Shown here one piece after another: positions 52,057 through 61,787 of a stretch of DNA of 64,000 nucleotides. The notes under the pieces are model-generated. The model saw only the letters and a list, made by a program, of their open reading frames with translations, was not told the origin of the DNA and searched no databases. A program made the translations under genes and the position numbers. Each line of letters starts with the position of its first letter. Position 1 is the stretch's first letter. This DNA comes from Amphibalanus amphitrite (taxonomy: Eukaryota > Arthropoda > Thecostraca > Balanomorpha > Balanidae), in contig NW_024883022.1 of the NCBI RefSeq assembly GCF_019059575.1, forward strand, positions 1 through 64,000, written 5' to 3'.

Positions 52057-52639
52057 GACTCCAGAAAAGAAGCGCAGCGCGCCCGACGGGACCGGAAGGT
52101 GCAATCCTACCAGAGCGACCCCGGCAAGGAGGGTCGCGCCAAGGTCCGAGAGCGGGGTCTACACTGGCTCCGAGAGACACAAGAAAACTGGTTCACGGCG
52201 AGCCAAGAAGATCTGGAGCCAGTGGCGCGACTTTTCGCCCAGGTGCTCTACATACTATCCAACTTGTTCCAAGGCCAACGGACACAGGTGTTCTCGGAAG
52301 TAACAGTGGACGAGTTCCACCGAGGCGAAGACACGGAGCTAGGACGCTTCGTGGAGCACATGGGCGGGAAGACGAAGGACCAACACGGAAGCGCGGTTGC
52401 GTTCTTCCTAAAGGCGGAAGCAGATCTGACGGCGTTCTACCTCAAGTATATGAGGAAGCACCTCCGAGACGCACCAAAACCGCAAGTCTTCCCCATCCAA
52501 CGGTACCCCGCCCATACGGCAGTCTCCCAACTCAGCTGTCGCAGCTGTCTCCCGCCCCCTTTGCCCGATCTGTTAAAGCCGCGATAGTGGACGGGGCATC
52601 AACTGATCGTCGCTGACCAACAGTGAGTTGTACCTGTGG

Positions 52640-52855
52640 TACACTCGGGGGCAGATTGGTGTTCCACCACTCCGTACCCATCGGGCGATCCCATGGCTCA
52701 GCACTGGCTGCTGCCAGTGTTGCCTGCCCTCAGCACTGCTCAGCACTGCCTGCCAGTGCCAGTGCTGCCAGTGCTGCCACTGGCAGCAGCCAGTGCTGAA
52801 CCATGGGAGCCCGATGGGTGGGGAGTGGTGGAACATAAATCTGCCCCCGAGTGTA
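52640..52855. mobile_element. Foldback MITE with TA flanks
   Basis: TACACTCGGGGGCAGATT on the left and its reverse complement ending CTGCCCCCGAGTGTA on the right. The arms are about 80 bp. The centre is a CAGTGCTGCCAGTG-type short repeat. TA flanks at 52640 and 52854. Confidence 0.88.
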
Positions 52856-53119
52856 GGGGAAGCCGGGGGAAGCCCGGGCGCGGGGGAAGCCCGGCCACCC
52901 CGTTTCCGGCTAAATTGTTCACATTAAAATGCTCAACTGTTTTTCCTTTTAGCGTGGCAGCTAAGGTAACGCCAGCAAAAAAGTTAAGGCTAACAAAAAT
53001 TGTATATTGTTAAAGTTATAGAGCAAAAATGATATTTTAAGGGTTTTTAGCTAAAAAGTGAGATATGTTGCACTGTTAATGTTATACCATACAGTACTAA
53101 TATTTATACGAATGTTATG

Positions 53120-54481
53120 TACAGGGTGTAACGAAATTATCCGGACATCTATTTTTTCGCGATATCTGCTCGCACAGTTTATTTTTTAATGTTAGAAGCT
53201 TGGAAATTGGATGAATGCATACCTCTGGTATCTGCACTCAACTCAGCAGTGACCTGACCTTGCGAAATGACTCTTGCTCTGAGTAAGAGTCGAGTCGCCA
53301 ACGGGTTCATTTGATAGTTTCCGTTTAAGGCAGTGGAGAGAAAGGGAGTACAGTCTTTCGTTTCTTAGTAAGGCTGCGTGTTGGTGGCATGGTGGCATGA
53401 GCCAGAAGCTGGTCTGTCAGCAGCTGGACATCAGCAGCAGCCAGTAGCACATCTGCCTGAGGCGTAATAAGCTTGGGCTTGGTGGCAGACTCAGCCCGGC
53501 CTCGATCGCAAAGGGCGCCCTTTGCCAAGTGGTGAGGAGAGTTGTCAGGATAGCGACAAGGAAACGGCACCAATTAATCCGCAAACTGACTCGAATTCTT
53601 ACCAAGGCAGATAATAAGAGGTCCCACATCATGATTCACCATTACCCGCCCTTTAGCTTGGCTTTACTGCTCTTCAAACTGAAAAAGGCAATGAAATTGA
53701 CGGGAAAACAACCAGTCCACCACCTTTGGCCTCACTCCAAAGCACGTCCACTGGTCGAAGGAAGACATGAATGAGGTGGCATGGTCGGATGGGAAGCTGT
53801 TCGAGCTGCGATGCCCGTTGAACCGTCAAATCGACCATGTGTGGGCTGCCAGCAGCTCGAACATGTCGGCCGTCGCCGGCGTCAAACATCCGGCCAAAAT
53901 CCAGACCTGGAGCATGTTCAGCTGCTGTGCAATATTCAAGCTGTTCATGACGCCACAGAAAACCACTATCAGTGACGAGTATTACCGGCGCAACATCTTG
54001 GCTAACGATTGGTTGGAGCCACTCGACCAGACGGCACAGGAGGGCTCGGTTTCTGAACGCGTACTGATGCCTGATTCAAGCCGCGCAGTCTTCATGCGGG
54101 GCGGCGCACCACCTTCAAGTCCCTAGCAGAATGAGAAGTGATGCCGAGAAGACCTATTGTTCTTCTGGGCTAACGGGCTATGGCTTGGAAATAGTTCCCA
54201 TCCCAATTCCATCGATATCTTATGGACTATTGTCCAGCAGGAGATGAATGAAGGGACACCCGCCACTGCGCCGCCCAACTGCGGGCACAGGTTAGTAAGG
54301 CGCTGCTCTACATGAAACCCACTGTGCTGGAAAACCCAGTGGCTGGAATGCTCCAGAAATTTGTACCTGCGCTCTTATGAAAGGTGGCTATATAATAATT
54401 CAAAAGAGAAAATATCAGATTGTCTTGCTTCTTAATTACAGCGCGAAGAAAGATGTCCGGATAATTTCGTTACACCCTGTA
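53120..54481 (+). mobile_element. Tc1/mariner element, 1358 bp
   Basis: TA-flanked, with the ends CAGGGTGTAACGAAATTATC and its reverse complement at 54460-54479; TIRs are about 29 bp. Complete in length but with a decayed gene. Inserted in the GGGGAAGCC element. Confidence 0.92.
53300..54380 (+). pseudogene. Tc1/mariner transposase, degenerate
   Basis: The best-preserved part is 53767-54126 on the plus strand: VAWSDGKLFELRCPLNRQID carries the second DDE segment (usually SDEKLF), then DHVWAAS. YYRRNILANDWLEPL follows. The third catalytic region reads MRGGAPPSSP where QDGAPAHTA is usual, so the Asp is lost. The terminal NGLWLGNSSHPNSIDILWTI corresponds to the P-N-S-P-D-LNPIE-LW motif, also altered. 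The helix-turn-helix half (53330-53760) is broken by frameshifts. Confidence 0.8.
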
Positions 54482-55335
54482 AGGATCGTTTAAGTGTTTG
54501 TAGTGAGGGGTGACGAGGCAGGCTGGCTTAAGTATGACATTTTTTTTCGAACATCGCTGTTCTAAAATAAAAATTAGCACATTGGGGTAACCCCGGGCGA
54601 GTGGCCAAGCTTACCCCCAACCGAGAGCAATGCCACTAAACCACTGTTTTCCATGAGATAATAGTTACTGAGCAGGTTTGGTTTACACCTAGATCAAAGA
54701 TAAATTTCGAAAATAAACATGTTATCATAGACAAAGCCAGTCATGTCACTTAAGGTCAACTAGGGTCAAACTACGTTTTTGCAGATAACGCGACAGACAA
54801 TGAAGCTAGAGCTTCAAAAATGGTGTCGTTGTGTTCTTCTTCATCAGCCGAGTCGAATGATATGCAATATGATGCATTAAGGTAAAAAGAAAAATAAATT
54901 TTAAGGAATTTTGAAATACACATTTTTTGTCAATTTTGCATCACGATTTTCATCGACCTGTACTGTATATGTGGTAGACGCTAGCTAAAATACCAGTAGT
55001 GACATAAACTCTAAGACGTCCAGAGCTAATCCGTAACTTAATATTTCACTTTCCGTTAATATTTGGAAGACACATAATGGTTTCATCAACTCGTTGTAAA
55101 GCGCTGGGGAGGTGGCCGGCGTTACCCCTATGCCGGGCTTACCCCAGAAAAATCAACACTTTTTTAAAACTCGATTTTCTCAACCTTATACTTATTCCAC
55201 GAAACCGAATTTTTGGGAAGACACGGCCAATGAACTTAGCTAGCTAACAGGATATCAACATTTTATACAGCACGTATGGTATGTAATAAAAATGAAAAAG
55301 AGCTTACTATGCCGGGCTTCCCCCGGCTTCCCCTA

Positions 55336-55799
55336 CTACGAAAGTGTCTCTGTCCGTGCTTTGACGTGAGTGAATGTGTGAATGCTGTGAATGTTTAGAT
55401 TAGTAACCGCGGATACGGATTCTGAGCAGTAATCGCCACGCACTTTCAGAATGTGGATCGCTCATGATTGTTCAATACAATACAATACAATACAACTGGG
55501 CCATATTAATGACACAGCCTACAGCTACAGCATACGGCATACTAGAGCTAGAGTATGTGCATTGTGCATTGCTTATTACATGCTGTGCCTACCCTAGGTA
55601 CCCAAGTACCTATATATGATCTCACCTCTTGCGCTACGGACGACGTTGTTGACAAACTTCCTCCTGAACCCTGTCCCCGTTGGTGTACCCCGATAACCTC
55701 GCCTCTCTGAGGACCTCCAGCCAGGCCGCCTTGCGCTGCTGCCGCTGATGGAGTCTTCAGTCTTCCTTTAAGAAGCCTGAAAATGGAGTTCGATGGCCG
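55336..55799. other. No gene; short (CAATA)n microsatellite
   Basis: ATACAATACAATACAATACA at about 55473-55494; otherwise unassigned. Confidence 0.6.
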
Positions 55800-56079
55800 C
55801 CGCTGATTGCGGCACATCGGCCTTCAGCCCTCCAAACACTTTCTCTCCCACAATCCAATTCAGATTCGCCATGTTTTGGGGGTTTTGAGGTTGAAAATCC
55901 AGAAGGCGGCCTGCCACAGCAGGAAGGCTTTGTCTGGTGGCGCCGCCACCACCTCCTGGGTCTCGACGAACACGGCGTCCTCCCCGCCCGGCGCTCCTTT
56001 TACGATGGTGGGATGGATTTGCGGGCCGCCTTCCTCCGTTTCTTGGGGGATGCGCTGGAGGTTCTCCAGCTCCTCCCCT
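55800..56079 (-). CDS. Exon-like ORF of an uncharacterised family
   Basis: The minus strand opens after a splice-acceptor-like sequence (CATTTTGCAG, near 56080) and reads GEELENLQRIPQETEEGGPQ, then an alternating hydrophobic end FLLWQAAFWIFNLKTPKTW before a stop at 55860. Similar readable residues continue after the stop. The ending resembles the C terminus of an uncharacterised transposon-associated family, which is only an impression. Confidence 0.3.
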
Positions 56080-56285
56080 GCAAAATGTTCATTGAAGAAA
56101 GAAGCGAGGAAAGATGGAAGGAAGAAGAAATGAGGGAGGAGAGTTAAGGAGTACATTTTTGTCTCGGTGCACGCATTTGTTATCAATGGACAATGATTAT
56201 TAAATAAACCCTTTTTTAAAATAAAAATCATAAACGCTGACTAAAAATTATACCAGATAGTATCTGGGTAGCATAATAGGACCTA
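56080..56285. other. No recognisable gene
   Basis: Intron-like AT-rich sequence. Confidence 0.4.
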
Positions 56286-56289
56286 ATTA

Positions 56290-58257
56290 ACTCGTGGGGC
56301 ACGGGGGGTGAAGCCGTGAAGGGCTGTCGCGGGCTCTTAGTCCTTGGTGGCGAATCCTGCTAATCGCTTGGACGAGTCCCGCACAAACTCTACGATCCGT
56401 CCAAGCTCGTGGAGAGCATCCCACAGCTCTCGCACCTCGGTCAGAGAGAGAGTCCTGGACGACCAGATTCAGACGATGGCCAGCGCAATGGACAATGACT
56501 TTCGGCTGCTGCTGCTGCTTGATCAGGGCCTGTACACCTTTAAACGTACCGGACATATTTGCTGCTCCGTCGAATCACTGAGCGCGCAGCTTACCCATGT
56601 CGAGCCGGCAGTGTGTCAGCACGTCACTGATGACAGAGTACAAGGTGGCTCCAGTGCAGGGGGATAGTCAGGATTTCCTCCAGGAGGGGGCCAAACTTAC
56701 AGGGGTCCAACTCCAAGGTTAACCCCCTCAAAATCCAAAAAGTAATGCGATTTCATTTACAACGTTTTTAGGAGGTCCAAGTAAATTGAAAATATTTACT
56801 TAAGAAATGAAAAGTCGATAGAGGACCTCCTCAGGTAGGGAAAAAAACCGCTCCAGTTGATAGAGACGAGCAAAGGGCTCCTCAGGCCGACGAAAGGCCT
56901 TCTCGGTCCAAAATGGGCCCCTTACGCAAATAGTGGTCCCTTTAGACTGACAGAGGGTCCTTTAGATCTTCTACAATAAAATATGCATATTATCTGCACC
57001 TTGAGTTTGTGTACACACCGCTGGACCCATCCCATTCGGCACCTGGGCCCCCTGGTTTCAATAGGGCCCCAAGGCTCTAAAATTGGGACTCCCTTGGCCA
57101 AATTATGGCTACGCATCTGCGTCAATGAATCTGTCGCATAGGTCTTTGGTCGCCAAGGGCCCACTGTCAGTCTGGGGCCCCTAAGGAATAGGGACCCCTG
57201 GCCTGGCGCGATGGGGCCCTTTTTGGGCTCCAGGTGGTCATAGCCCCTTTGCCCCCCCCCCCCGGCTACGCCCCTGCTCCAGTGGTGTCGGGCAGCTCAT
57301 ATAGACCCATGAATAACTCGTGGACAATGACATCCATGCTCTCTGATACATAGAGGAAACATAAAGATGCCTGCTCCCGCTGGGAGATGTCAGCTGCCTC
57401 GTCCATGATTGTGGCGAGGAAGTCGGCTACTTTAACCTCCTCCAGTATGCTGGTTTTCAGTTGGGAGGCAAAGAGACGCAGAATATCTGTCTTTATGTGG
57501 TAAGAAGTGTAGTTTTGACTCTGTGAGTGAAGTCAAGTTTTTAACTCGTGCACACGGTTCTCCATGAGTCTCAGAAGCTGACGGAGGCTGCCTGTCTCTT
57601 CTTCGCGCCTCCTGAAGGCTATGCCCTGTGCTTTGACGCATCCCACCGCTTCTGTGATGCATGTCAGTGCGGTGCGCGCGACTTGCATCGGCTTCCGAGC
57701 GGCCTCACTCAGCAGCCTCAGAGGCTCTGGTTCCTTCTGACGGTCAGCTGGGCTCTGGCGGCTGCAGTGGCATTGGTTGCAGAGCTTTCATGGGCCCGGA
57801 AGTGCTGTGGTGTATTCTTCTATTGTAAAAAAATCGCGTTTCCACAAATCAGGGTTCCTTCCGACGCTCGAACACGAACAGATAACGTTCTGCTGTATTT
57901 AGGGCCTTGCTGCTGCCTTTCTGAATATCTGACAAAACACGAGGTTACGAACACTGTCGTATTCTATCCATTGCTACAACTTCTACCACTCTTCTTAAAA
58001 AAAAAATCGACTAGCACCAGAACTGTACGGACACCAGATTTCTGCGGCCGTGACCTGTCACCGGTCACGGCCGCAGCTCCGGAGGTGGACGGGCCACATT
58101 CACAGCCATAGCTCATAACGCAGATGCCAAAATAGAAGGACCCCAACTTCGGCAGTGCGGTAGCGCGCTAAGTCTTCCCCCTCCACAGACACCTTCCCGT
58201 CAGCAATGCCGATGTCTTGTCTAGCTCAAAGCCAGCACCTGTCGGTGGCTGCGCCAT
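56290..58257 (-). pseudogene. hAT (DUF4371/ZNF862-like) transposase, split by a MITE
   Basis: In the minus sense, a possible ATG near 58257 (MAQPPTGAGFELDKTSALLT) begins it. Later blocks are RTALTCITEAVGCVKAQGIA, a YTSYHIKTDILRLFASQLKT helix, SILEEVKVADFLATIMDEAAD, and SESMDVIVHELFMGLYELPD. After the inserted hAT MITE (56657-57286) it resumes with LYSVISDVLTHCRLDMGKLR and NMSGTFKGVQALIKQ, HCAGHRLNLVVQDSLS. These are the catalytic Asp regions of DUF4371 hAT transposases. Frameshifts and stops occur, and the C-terminal dimerisation region is missing past 56290. Confidence 0.8.
56649..57294. mobile_element. Non-autonomous hAT element, 630 bp, 8-bp duplication
   Basis: CTCCAGTG at 56649-56656 and 57287-57294 flanks an element starting CAGGGGGATAGTC and ending GGCTACGCCCCTG. 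An 8-bp duplication and CAGGGG(C)GTAGCC termini are diagnostic of hAT. The interior is rich in GGGCCC-type motifs and has no gene. It splits the hAT transposase gene. Confidence 0.93.
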
Positions 58258-59039
58258 GTTACGTTAATGTATGTTAAATGATGACGATATTTGGTTCGCC
58301 CCCTGCAGCACGCACCGCACACGACCGCGTCTCCGTCTCGACTGTATTTGCCTCGTCAGCACACGGGGATTCCAACTGAAGGGAAACTTTCACGTTGAAG
58401 GGAAACCCTTACGACACAGTGGTCGGGTGACCCCAAGCTGTTTAGTGTTTAAGGCATCCCCAGGTAGTCTCGAATCGCTGACAATATCTCCTCCCCTGGG
58501 TAGTCTCGGATCGCTGACAATGTCTCCTCTCCGGAGACAAGAGTGGTGTCGTGAACTTGAACCCGCCATCGATAAAACGACCACCCAGGTAGCGTTCCTT
58601 AAATGATGAACTTGAAATGATTAGCTTGCACAGACCAGGAAAGGTCACCACAACTAACAAAATATCCAGCTCTTATCTGATCCATCCTCGGGGAACTACT
58701 GATTTTTAATATCGTCATCCACGTGTGCCGTATATTCGACTGGCCGAAAACGGGCTTTAAGTAATTCAACTAGCCAGCAAAGTGCATGGATTTAAGCTGG
58801 AAAATGTCCACTCGGGCTTTTGAGTCGAAGTCCGTACGGTATCTGTGGCTCCGACTCTCGACTACGAGTTTTTTGGAGTGGTATTTTGCACCGTTAACGA
58901 GCTAACGGCCAATTAACATTTTAACGAGAAACGGCGGGGTCTTTCGATTATATAGGGCCTCCTCGATGCGCTGATTCCGAAAATGTACCTCTTTGAGTAC
59001 GACCACGACTCCGAATCCCGTCTTCGACCTCGGCAGTCA
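58258..59039. other. No gene; a 38-bp direct repeat
   Basis: GGTAGTCTCGRATCGCTGAC is repeated at about 58462 and 58499 with following AATRTCTCCTC. Nothing else recognised. Confidence 0.5.
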
Positions 59040-59074
59040 TTAACCCTCGCCCGCACATGGGGGGGTGGTTGCCC
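59040..59074. mobile_element. Left end of a TTAA/poly-G element
   Basis: TTAACCCTCGCCCGCAC is followed by GGGGGGG and GCCCC, matching the first 35 bp of the TTAA/poly-G family. LINE copy 2 begins immediately after the hairpin, so the LINE apparently inserted here. The rest would lie beyond the window. Confidence 0.7.
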
Positions 59075-60074
59075 CCGCAGGGGGCTGACCGTGGTCAGAG
59101 CTGCTGCTTAACCGGGGTCATCTGGCCCCGGCTTTGCGGCGGCTGTGACTTCGGCCAGTAAGGGGAGTAGCGCCCCCTCGGCCCCAGCTTGACGCGCGTT
59201 TGACCTGGACTTGCCTTGCTTACTGGATGGATTGTCTGCAGGATTGGCCCCGCAGGGGGTTGGCAGCGGCCTGGGTTGCTGTTGGACTGGGTTCCTTGGG
59301 CCCTTGCCCCGCGGCGGCCCTGGCCTCGGCCAGCAAGGGGAGTAGCGCCCCCTCGGCCCCAGCTTGACCCATGCTTGCTTGCGACTTGCTTTGATTGCTG
59401 GATGGACAGATGGTACGGTCCGACTTTTCTTGGTTTCCGTGGTTTTGTTTCTCTTGAGCACCTTTTGTTTGCTTTTGCTTTGCTTCTCACCGGATGTCCG
59501 CGTTTCGTTCGATCACAGCTTTCTGATTTCTTTCCCCCTTTTTCGTTGTTTTTTGCACCCGCAGGAACACAGCCGAGTTGGGCTAGTGTAAGGGGAGTGG
59601 CGTCCCCTCGGGTACCAGCCGGTTTTACTAGGCTAGGCGAGCCGACCCGTACCCCAGGACAACGGGATCCTGGAGGTTGAGCCCCCCACCGTGCGGAGCC
59701 AGTCGCGGTGGCTGGGCAACACGCCTCTTTGGCCCTGAGTTCTGTAAGGGCGGGACACTCAGTGGGGCGCCGCACTTGAGGAGCCATTCCCAGTCGTGAC
59801 GCCGCCGGGGGTGGTGTCGGAGAGGTGTCGCCGGCGGGGTTCGGGCACTTGTGCTCGTCCTCCGTCGGTGGGACTGATCTGTCGCTGCCCCTGGCGGTGA
59901 CTCGGCTAGGCGTCAAGGGAGGAGGCGGTATCCGACCGTGGGGGGTGGTGAGTCTCTCTCTCCCCCGCGGAAGGTGCCGCCAAGTCCCGTACAGTCAGCT
60001 CGGCCGTCCTAGGCCTTGTAGCGGCGCCGTTGCGGAGCGTCGGCGGCCGAGCTGGCGGAGACCAACTCTTTCAC

Positions 60075-61787
60075 ATGGATAACTTGACCGATCCCCCTTC
60101 CCCCCAGTCCAATCCCTCGGCCTCGGCCGATCCTCGCCCGTTGGCCTCGGCCGACAGGCGAACGGTGCTCGACAAAGGTCCACGATCTCCTAAGATCCTT
60201 ATCTTCCGGAGCGCAGACAGGGAGCTGAGCTCTCTGTCGCCCTTCCAGCGGAAGGATGGCTGCGACCGGTTTGGTTCAATCGTTCGTTGTGACCGGATGC
60301 GTGATGGCGCGCTGGAGGTCGAGTTCAGGAAAAGCGAGGAGGCGGCGAAAGCGTTGGACGCTACTCGCTTCGTGTTCTCCGAGGGACGGGCATCCGGCCG
60401 GAGGCTCGTCTCCATCCCGCTTACAGTGGAACCTCACCGATCTAAGAACTCCTCACGAGGGGTCATTAACTGTTTCGATCTGAGGGGAGTGAGCGACGAG
60501 GACATTGCGGACGGGCTCGCCGATTTCGGCGTGACAGCGGCTCGCCGCATCATGACGAAGAGAGGCACGGTCTCGACCAACAACATCATTCTGACGTTTG
60601 ACTCGACTGACTTGCCGAGTGAGATTCGTGTGGGCTACGTGAAGGTTCGCGTGCGGCCTTTCGTCCCAGCGCCCATGCGCTGCTTCCGCTGCCAACGTTT
60701 CGGCCACACAAAGGACAACTGCCGAGGAAGACCCACGTGCTCCAAGTGTGCTTCGCAGGACCACACTGACGAAACCTGTGACTCGGAGACCCCCCGATGC
60801 GTCAACTGCGGAGAGGGGCAGACGCCGCACTCCGCGTATGATAGGTCTTGCCCTGCATACGTCAAGGAGAAAGAGATCATGACCATCAAGGCTACCAGAA
60901 ATTTGTCTTTCAAAGAGGCCCGGGAGGTGTACAACCAGAGTCACCCGAAGACCTCGTATGCCCAGAAGGTGAGAGTCACAAACTCTACCGATGCCTCCCA
61001 GATGAGTGTAGCACAGCTCGTGCAGCTTCTCAAACGATTCGGCCTCACCGTCGTAGCCACTGGTGACTCAGCGGACACCACGGCGCCTCGTGCGCCGCCG
61101 AGCAACACAGAGCAGGCTGCTCTAGAGTCAGTGTGGGGTCCACCCAGTCCCGCTCCAGCCGCGAACGGTGATGGAGACGGCTGGGCCGTCGTCCAGCGCC
61201 GACAGGGTGGTCGGCGCCCCCCGGCGCAGGGTAAGGCGCCACCCACCCCGCCCCGCCCCCGACCGCCCACGGCGGTGCATGAGGCGCTGCGGCGGGGGGA
61301 GGAGGAGAGGAAGGCACGCGAGGCGAGGAGGGCTCGCCTCGTCCAGAAGGCCCTCGAGGCTAAGGAAGCCTCGTCTGCCGACTCCGCCTCCGGGAGTGCC
61401 AAAGCGGCTGTTGCCGCTGACACCCCGGAGACACCCGAGGCGGGGACTCGGCCCATCATGGGTCCCCCGCCGCCTCCTCCACCTCCGCAGCGGCGGCCAC
61501 CACCGCCGCTGCCAGAGACGCCTGTGTCGAGGACACAGGCCGCCGCCTCGACATCCCCGTCGGGGCGGCAACAGACCTCCGCGGCTCCAGGGCGCCTCGC
61601 CAAGCGGCAGACGCCCCCGAGCTGGTCACCCTCGGAGGGTGACGCCCCCCGGGCGAAAAAGCCCCAGCAGGGCTCGAGCCACGCCCGATCTGCCTCTGCT
61701 GAAGGGAGGCTACACCGAGAGGGCTCGGGGCATCCCCGTATCCGTTACGGGGGGAGCGCCTCCTCGGAGTTAGAGGACCTAGTCTAG
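60075..61787 (+). CDS. LINE ORF1, gag-like protein (copy 2)
   Basis: 570 codons from the ATG at 60075, with three CCHC knuckles at residues about 203-259 as in copy 1. Residue changes against copy 1 are Leu to Pro near 22, Lys to Arg near 110, Leu to Phe at 204 (inside the first knuckle, non-ligand) and Gln to His near 390. It ends with UAG at 61785-61787. The following frame remains open into ORF2. Confidence 0.96.
   Translation: MDNLTDPPSPQSNPSASADPRPLASADRRTVLDKGPRSPKILIFRSADRELSSLSPFQRKDGCDRFGSIVRCDRMRDGALEVEFRKSEEAAKALDATRFVFSEGRASGRRLVSIPLTVEPHRSKNSSRGVINCFDLRGVSDEDIADGLADFGVTAARRIMTKRGTVSTNNIILTFDSTDLPSEIRVGYVKVRVRPFVPAPMRCFRCQRFGHTKDNCRGRPTCSKCASQDHTDETCDSETPRCVNCGEGQTPHSAYDRSCPAYVKEKEIMTIKATRNLSFKEAREVYNQSHPKTSYAQKVRVTNSTDASQMSVAQLVQLLKRFGLTVVATGDSADTTAPRAPPSNTEQAALESVWGPPSPAPAANGDGDGWAVVQRRQGGRRPPAQGKAPPTPPRPRPPTAVHEALRRGEEERKAREARRARLVQKALEAKEASSADSASGSAKAAVAADTPETPEAGTRPIMGPPPPPPPPQRRPPPPLPETPVSRTQAAASTSPSGRQQTSAAPGRLAKRQTPPSWSPSEGDAPRAKKPQQGSSHARSASAEGRLHREGSGHPRIRYGGSASSELEDLV

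Larger units (their letters stand above)
50137..52587 (+). pseudogene. Tyrosine-recombinase-like gene interrupted by a LINE 3' end
   Basis: An open frame with an acidic N-terminal region starts near 50137 (DPTFNPYDSDSM, ATG at 50248). A GC-rich repeat tract follows, then another frame from about 50780 with a Cys/His-rich patch (TCSCGEVIGSGGYGLRKCLS) and a helical region (KNVHTKRQYTQHLTRLLRG) to about 51567. LINE sequence (51568-52056) interrupts it. From 52057 it continues, with the C-terminal part carrying FQGQRTQVFSEVTVDEFH and a GGKTKDQHGSAVAFFL block, then AFYLKYMRKHLRD. This resembles the Arg-containing core of Crypton-like or host tyrosine-recombinase-like proteins. The later H-x-x-R and Tyr are not seen. 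Family assignment is inference. Confidence 0.4.
52854..55335. mobile_element. TIR element (GGGGAAGCC ends) with nested mariner
   Basis: The ends GGGGAAGCCGGGGGAAGCCC and GGGCTTCCCCCGGCTTCCCC are inverted and flanked by TA (52854-52855, 55334-55335). Internal echoes of the motif occur near 52886, 54590 and 55130. Without the mariner it is about 1.1 kb. The interior is AT-rich and non-coding, with the family-like phrase TCGAATGATATGCAATAT (about 54852) also seen in TTAA elements. Confidence 0.8.
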
